Assembly (NCBI GenBank): GCA_051530055.1
Contig: CM121342.1
Coordinates: 5,332,001 to 5,396,000, forward strand
Length of the DNA: 64,000 nt
Direction of reading: 5' to 3'
Source: Neoechinorhynchus agilis
Taxonomy: Eukaryota > Acanthocephala
This document shows positions 59,218-64,000 of the stretch, one piece after another (positions within the stretch are counted from its first letter, which is position 1; each line of letters opens with the position of its first letter). A program made the position numbers and the translations under genes. The notes beneath the pieces were generated by a model. The model saw nothing but the letters and a program-made list of their open reading frames with translations, was not told the origin of the DNA and made no database searches.

Positions 59218-59670
59218 ATGTCCTATCGCTTGTTAGCAGCGGCTGGTTTGGCTGTAGCTGGTTTTGCAGCATATTGCGCCTATTTTGACTATCGACGGCG
59301 TTCAGCCCCTGATTTTCGAAGAAAGCTTAAGGAACGGCGAGCACGTCAACAAAAAGAACGATCTACCGTAAAGTTAAGTTTTGATTTAAATGTCCCGGCT
59401 CTCTCGGACCCTAGGGAGATGCAACGCTTTTTTGAACAACATCTTATGGACGCGGATGCAGCTTTAGGTGACGGTGATGAAGATTTGGCTGCTCAACACT
59501 ATGCAGTAGCTGCCATTTGCAGTCCAATGCCCGAAAAATTGGCCGAAATTGTATCATCCGCCGCTGGCAGTGAAATGGCCGAGAAAATGAAAGGATATTT
59601 CCCGTTGGTTCAACGACAAATAACAAAAACTCTAATGGAACGTGGAACTTTGATCCGCCGCCCGTCATAG
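59218..59670 (+). CDS. TOMM20: Mitochondrial import receptor TOMM20
   Basis: Single exon, 150 aa (human 145). N-terminal membrane anchor (LLAAAGLAVAGFAAYCAYFD) followed by the conserved YRRRSAPDFRRKLKERRA, matching human CIYFDRKRRSDPNFKNRLRERR. The TPR-like receptor domain has MQRFFEQHLMDADAALGDGD and AVAAICSPMPEKLAEI. It recognises presequences of imported proteins at the outer membrane. Start chosen at the ATG just before the anchor. ESF1 follows 160 bp downstream on the same strand. Confidence 0.95.
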   Translation: MSYRLLAAAGLAVAGFAAYCAYFDYRRRSAPDFRRKLKERRARQQKERSTVKLSFDLNVPALSDPREMQRFFEQHLMDADAALGDGDEDLAAQHYAVAAICSPMPEKLAEIVSSAAGSEMAEKMKGYFPLVQRQITKTLMERGTLIRRPS

Positions 59671-59832
59671 TGACTCGCCGCGTCTACTGTTCTCGCCCTT
59701 TTGTTTGGCAAAAATAAAACATCCGATTCTTGCCGTGTAATAGTTCAATCATCTCCAAATTCTTTAGAACGAGTACGCGAAAGAACCAGTTTGTTTGAGG
59801 GAAACTTCGAAAAAAAACCCGGATCTACATTG

Positions 59833-61303
59833 ATGGACGAGATTAGGAAGGACCGCAGGTTTCGTCATGTTTTCCAGGATCCGATGTTCCGTCCCGTTCC
59901 AAGATCGATTCACAAGTCGAAGCTTGACGATCGATTCAAGTCCGTTTTGAGTGACGATTCGTTTCGGTCTTATCCGTCGAACAAGGACGCACGAGGCGCA
60001 AAAAGACTCAAAAGTGAAATCGATAACCTTGATCGATATTATGACTTTGACGCCCACAAAGCCACTAAGAACACCGTGGATTCGAATCGTAAAAAAGAGA
60101 AAAAGGGACGTTTAAAACGTAAAAATCGTCAAAAAAGTAGCCCAGGGGAGATTGCTTTGGAGCAGGAGGAAAGCGTCGTTCGCAATGAAGGTGCTTATCA
60201 ACGGTTGGCCATTTGTGGAATGGATTGGGACTTTATAACGGCAAAAGATTTGTTCGTGGCGTTGGCGTCGGTCGTCGAAGACGACGGGTGCCTTGAGAGC
60301 GTCAAGATTTATCCTTCTCAGTTTGGTTTGAAGGAAATGGAGAAGGAAAAATCAAGCGGTCCAAACATAAAAGTAAGTACCGGCTCCCTAAAAGATGATT
60401 TCGATCAATATCGAATAATTGACGAAACGGAAGCAGAAAAGGCGGAAACGGAAGCGCTAATGCATTTAGATTCTAATGGCAGCTTAATAAGTCTCGTAAG
60501 TACGCTTTTTGGAGACATTTGCGTCTTGTAAATTGTTTTTTTGAACCTTTGGCAATTTCTTAAGAATTATAAATGCCAAAAGGACCTATCAATTAAAACG
60601 CCTTCGGTATTACTATGCGATAGCCACCGTGGATAGTGTAGCAACCGCTAAAAAGATCTACGAAGAGCTCGATGGCCAAGAATACGAGAACTCTGGAAAC
60701 CGTTTCGACTTGCGATACGTGAGTGACGATATTTCATTTGATTCTGAGCCTAAAGATGAATGTATCCACTTCCCGGGCGAGGACTATAAACCCACGGAGT
60801 ATTCAACCAAAGCTCTGTTCCAAACGCGAGTCGATTGTACGTGGGATGAAACTCCAAAGGAACGTCAATTGATGCTCAATCGCCGATACGACAACCCTGA
60901 AGAAGCCCTTCAAGCATACGACGAAATCGCAAAAAAATATATAGCTTCCAGTGAAGATGGCGACGATGGCTTACTACTTGACGTAAGGGACAATTGTGGA
61001 GATGAAAAGGATGATGTTGAAGTCGAATGGGATGACGATGAACCCTCTGAACCAAAGAATAAACCCAAAGGACATCGTATGAAAATGAAACAGAAAGCCT
61101 ATGAAAAATATCACAAAAGAAAAATGACCAAGGACAAAGCGGTTGACCCCGATGAAGAGGTCGCTAAGATTACAGGCGACAGTAGGTTCACAGAAATGTT
61201 CAAAGTCAGCAATTATCATATCGATCCAACATCAACCCTCTATAAGGAAACGGAAGTAATGAAAAGATTGATTTCAAGGCCCATGTCAGATGATGGCGTT
61301 TAA
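59833..61303 (+). CDS. ESF1: Pre-rRNA-processing protein ESF1
   Basis: Exons 59833-60457 and 60582-61303, 448 aa, shorter than human (851) because the acidic middle is small. The N-terminus has the repeated DxRF motif (DRRFRHVFQDPMFRPVP; human DQRFRRVAKDPRFWEMP). The core has LAICGMDWDFITAKDLF and VKIYPSQFG, then RTYQLKRLRYYYA, RFDLRYVSDDISFD and DCTWDETPKERQLMLNR, all diagnostic. The C-terminus retains the GDSRFTEMF block. Nucleolar factor for 18S rRNA maturation, like UTP13 in this window. The intron is nonconventional; a GT-AG alternative (GTAAAT...TTAAG) would add about 25 unmatched residues. Confidence 0.9.
60458..60581 (+). other. Nonconventional intron in ESF1
   Basis: 124 nt. GCATTTA (60462-60468) pairs with TAAATGC (60570-60576), 7 bp perfect; flanks 4 and 5 nt. 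The join makes KAETEARTYQLKRLRYYYA and regenerates the Arg expected from the yeast sequence (ALRTYQLQRLRYYYA). Confidence 0.72.
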
Positions 61304-61309
61304 AAACGG

Positions 61310-62660
61310 TTGTTTTGAAAAATCGCCTTTTTATTTTAGTGCATCGGCGATTGAGCGAACAATAATCAAGCTTTTCTACTTAACGTACAAAAGTTTTTTG
61401 CCAAAACCTTTTTTTATTTGGATTTCGATTTTTTCAAATTTTCTAGATTTTACGATAATAAAGCACGAAACGCGCAATTACCACCGTCCGCAAAATCGAA
61501 GCTTCTCTCCTTCCTCGGCTGTCGCTATCACGCTGGCAGCATTGCTATCGCCGGTCGTTTCTCACAATTTCTTCGAGAGATCCGGAAGCAGAGTGCCGAG
61601 CTGCCAATGCTAAATCCCAATATGGCCTCAGACAGTCGATCTGGGACAGATCTCTCGTCGCGAGAGCTCTCTACTTTCAGGTTCTCACGATGGGGTCGTC
61701 GGAGCTAGACTGTTGGCAGTTTCAACGCGAGAATCGGGTACGTGGTTGGAGGCTGTTCCTCTGGCATCTGTGGGAACTCTTCTTACTGATGAGGTAACGA
61801 GGATCGCAGTGCGACACGGTCTCGTTGGCCGAAAGTCAGGACTAAGGTGCTCACGCCATTCTGAGATCAATTTTTCGGGCGTTGAGAAAGGCGAACTTCC
61901 TGAACATCCTGGAACCCGCCCATCTTTGTCGACCTGACGGAATTTCGGTCCTTAAGTGGCGAGAGGGCAAATGTCTTCCCCGGGACGCTAACTGCTAGGG
62001 TGTAAGAATGGGGAGAATGACCGATAGGTGATTTTCCAGATTTTGAAATGTTCTGCTCATATGTTCCAGACATTATCAATATTTAAAATAATCGTCAAAT
62101 TCACGATTAGAACGAGTTAATTCGTGGAATAATGATCTAAACTGGTTCGAATCGTTTGAGATTACCAAGTGCACAATGTGTTATCAAAATTAAAACTGCT
62201 CTTCTGATTTTGGAAATAAAGAGCGGTTCAAATTCTCAGGCTCAATCAGAGTGCTATTAAATTTTGTTTATTATTATTGAAATAACGATTGATAATATAG
62301 TCTAATTCCATTTAGTCCTACGACGTGACTAAAGTTCTCACGTCATTCTGAGATCGATAGCGCTTCTGAGATCGATAGCGCAATTTCTCGGGCGTTGAGA
62401 ACGGCGAACTTCCCCAACATCTTGGAACCTGCCCATCTTTGTCGACTAGACGGTTGTCGACCTGACGGAATTTCGGTCTTTCCGTGGCGGGAGGGCAAAT
62501 GCCTTCTCTGGGATGCCACGTCCCTCGCAGTAAGCAACATTCCCTACTCGCTCGAAATCGCTGGAGGTGCAGCCGAAGGGAGTAACGTACAAAAGTGCCC
62601 TTATAAGATCCATTCATTTGTATTCTTCTCAATTACAAAAGTGCCCTTATAAGATCCATT
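61310..62660 (+). mobile_element. Decayed retroelement, clade uncertain
   Basis: Pieces in order: PPSAKSKLLSFLGCRYH / GRFSQFLREI (about 61480-61600), ESGTWLEAVPLASVGTLL (about 61725-61790), and a C-terminal RPDGISVFPW ... LLWDATS block (about 62460-62580) of a kind common in metazoan retroelement polyproteins. Broken in many places and partly duplicated within itself (61850-61990 and 62340-62520 are related). A fossil, moderately old. Confidence 0.55.
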
Positions 62661-62901
62661 CATTTGTATTCTTCTCAATCTGGCACCTCTGTTCAGCAAG
62701 AGGTGTGATTTTAGAATGTGATTGAAAAAACATTAGACCAGTGCCCGGTTTTATGAGTGTGGAAACGGAAAAATACAAAAAATTATAATCGATTTCTCAC
62801 AATCACTCAATGATTGATCATTGGGAATGGGGGGACAGTGTGTGTGTAGCACAAGATTTGGCATAGTTTTTACACAAACAAGAGATAATGCCATTTGTAT
62901 A

Positions 62902-63927
62902 TCACTTCCTCAGGAATACAAGAAGAATAACAATTAGTACGGTGAAGAGGAAGCAAAGAATTATGGCAATGATTATTTTCTTCTTGAGAGCGGCACTTCT
63001 GTATTTAACAGCTTTTTTGGTATCTGCTTTGGCCGAATCGATGTAATTGACTGATTGGCTGACGTTGTACTCGATCCGATCAATCATTTCCCCTTGGGAT
63101 TCAACGAGCATTGCGAGATCCATGAACATATCGTGTAGTTCTTTTATGCTGCTTTCAAGTTTCATTATATCATTATGGCGAGCTTCGATTTCGGCCAGTG
63201 TTTGTCTGGCGTCCTGAGCTTCAATCATGATCTAATTATGAGATTATTGTGTGTGTTTTGCTTAAAGTCCAACGAACCCCTTTGGTAAAAATGGCCGGAT
63301 TGCCCGACTCCAGCATTTGTTCAAGTTCATCACTCGTCGTCGTACGTCCGGCTAAAGACACCCACAGAGATGAAGACGCGTTTAGGTCTTTCACAACAAC
63401 ACTTTACGAGAGACGCTCACTTATTCGAAGCTGACGCTCGAGCATCTTTTTATACTCCTCTCGATGTTTAACTTGTTCAGCGCTCAATTCGGCCATTATT
63501 TGGTTCAATCTCATGCTGAGCATTGTTACCTACGAAAACGGACACGGATCACACACACAGATCATGCCACCCGAACAACATATCGATCGATCACTAGCAA
63601 CCAACAACAACAACAATGTTAAAATGAAGCGTACTTATTTCCAATTGACGTTGAATCCGAGCCTTACATCGCTCACGGTACTCAATTTGAGCGGTGTTGT
63701 ATGTGTTCATGGTGTCAATGAACTTCCTCGATAGAGTGGCGTGCTGAAATGAAACGATTGGACTCGTGTATCAAAAGCAAAAGACAACAACACGCATAAA
63801 CGAGGGAGGCTAGTGATCTATCGGCAGTTATCGATTGCCTCACTCACTTGCAACTTCTTTATTCGAGTGGACGCCGGGATGTATCGTCCGGATGGCCGAT
63901 CATCCTTCTCGTTTGCCGTTCGCATAC
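62902..63927 (-). CDS. Syntaxin (Qa-SNARE, syntaxin-1 type), 5' part outside window
   Basis: Exons 63848-63927, then either 63635-63743 or 63421-63529, then 63278-63351 and 62902-63231; all GT-AG. The SNARE helix and anchor are very close to syntaxin 1: [48 protein letters not shown], then a hydrophobic C-terminal anchor ending LLVFLRK. The linker exon reads [20 protein letters not shown]. It forms the core SNARE complex in exocytosis. Two tandem 109-nt exons encode alternative Habc-helix/linker segments ([19 protein letters not shown] and [19 protein letters not shown]). The first exon(s) lie beyond base 64000. Confidence 0.93.
63421..63743 (-). other. Tandem duplicated exon pair in syntaxin
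   Basis: 63635-63743 and 63421-63529 are both 109 nt, start in phase 0, end in phase 1, and encode 36 related residues ending RQLEI and RQLRI. Using both would break the frame, so they should be mutually exclusive. Confidence 0.85.
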
Positions 63928-64000
63928 CTGCCAACGAAATAACAAGTCATCCTCTACAACGCAAACACTGGAAAAATGTGTGGAAAAAGGAACCATTTTG

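Overview
The window is nuclear DNA of a small-genome animal. Gene content is metazoan: dynactin p150, M-Ras, syntaxin, grainyhead, SLC25A46, SLC6, sigma GST and a SUEL/CUB/C-type lectin receptor. Genes are dense (about 25 in 64 kb), lie on both strands, and many have no intron. Ordinary introns are tiny (40-60 nt) and end in TTTTAG or TTTCAG. This suggests a nematode or another compact ecdysozoan. I lean to an early-branching nematode but cannot prove it.

Layout. 1-8.5 kb: 3' part of dynactin 1 (-), TTI2 (+), a Cys-rich secreted protein (-), an SLC6-like transporter (+), sigma GST (-) and a 109-aa protein (-). 8.8-12 kb: decayed Jockey-type LINE. 12.5-16.3 kb: UTP13/TBL3 (-) and M-Ras (-). 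16.3-20.6 kb: gene-poor. 20.6-28.3 kb: lectin receptor (+), small secreted proteins, Tctex-type dynein light chain (-). 28.9-29.4 kb: 102-bp tandem array ahead of a small helical protein. 30-41 kb: grainyhead (-), DHX35 (-), two satellite arrays (77/147 bp and about 200 bp), KIN17 (+), SLC25A46 (-). 42.8-49.8 kb: small unknown genes and retroelement debris. 49.9-57.8 kb: a giant repeat-bearing protein of about 2,450 aa (-). 58-61.3 kb: a secreted protein, TOMM20 and ESF1 (+). 61.3-62.7 kb: retroelement debris. 62.9-64 kb: syntaxin (-), 5' end cut by the window edge, with a duplicated 109-nt exon.

Main result: two kinds of intron sit side by side. Most introns are normal GT-AG. At least nine positions in conserved genes (DCTN1, UTP13, three in DHX35, KIN17, SLC25A46, ESF1, grainyhead) need an intron to restore reading frame or family alignment, yet no GT-AG pair gives the right product. 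At each, the two ends carry complementary segments, from about 6 to 13 bp with some wobbles, mismatches or bulges. The segments are unrelated in sequence from intron to intron. They are set back so that unpaired flanks total 8 or 9 nt (about 3-4 nt at the 5' side and 5 nt at the 3' side). Intron ends have no shared sequence, so the boundaries look structure-defined. The geometry resembles the nonconventional nuclear introns of euglenids, unexpected in an animal. Further weaker cases are noted. The boundaries are inferred from frame and protein alignment, without RNA evidence.
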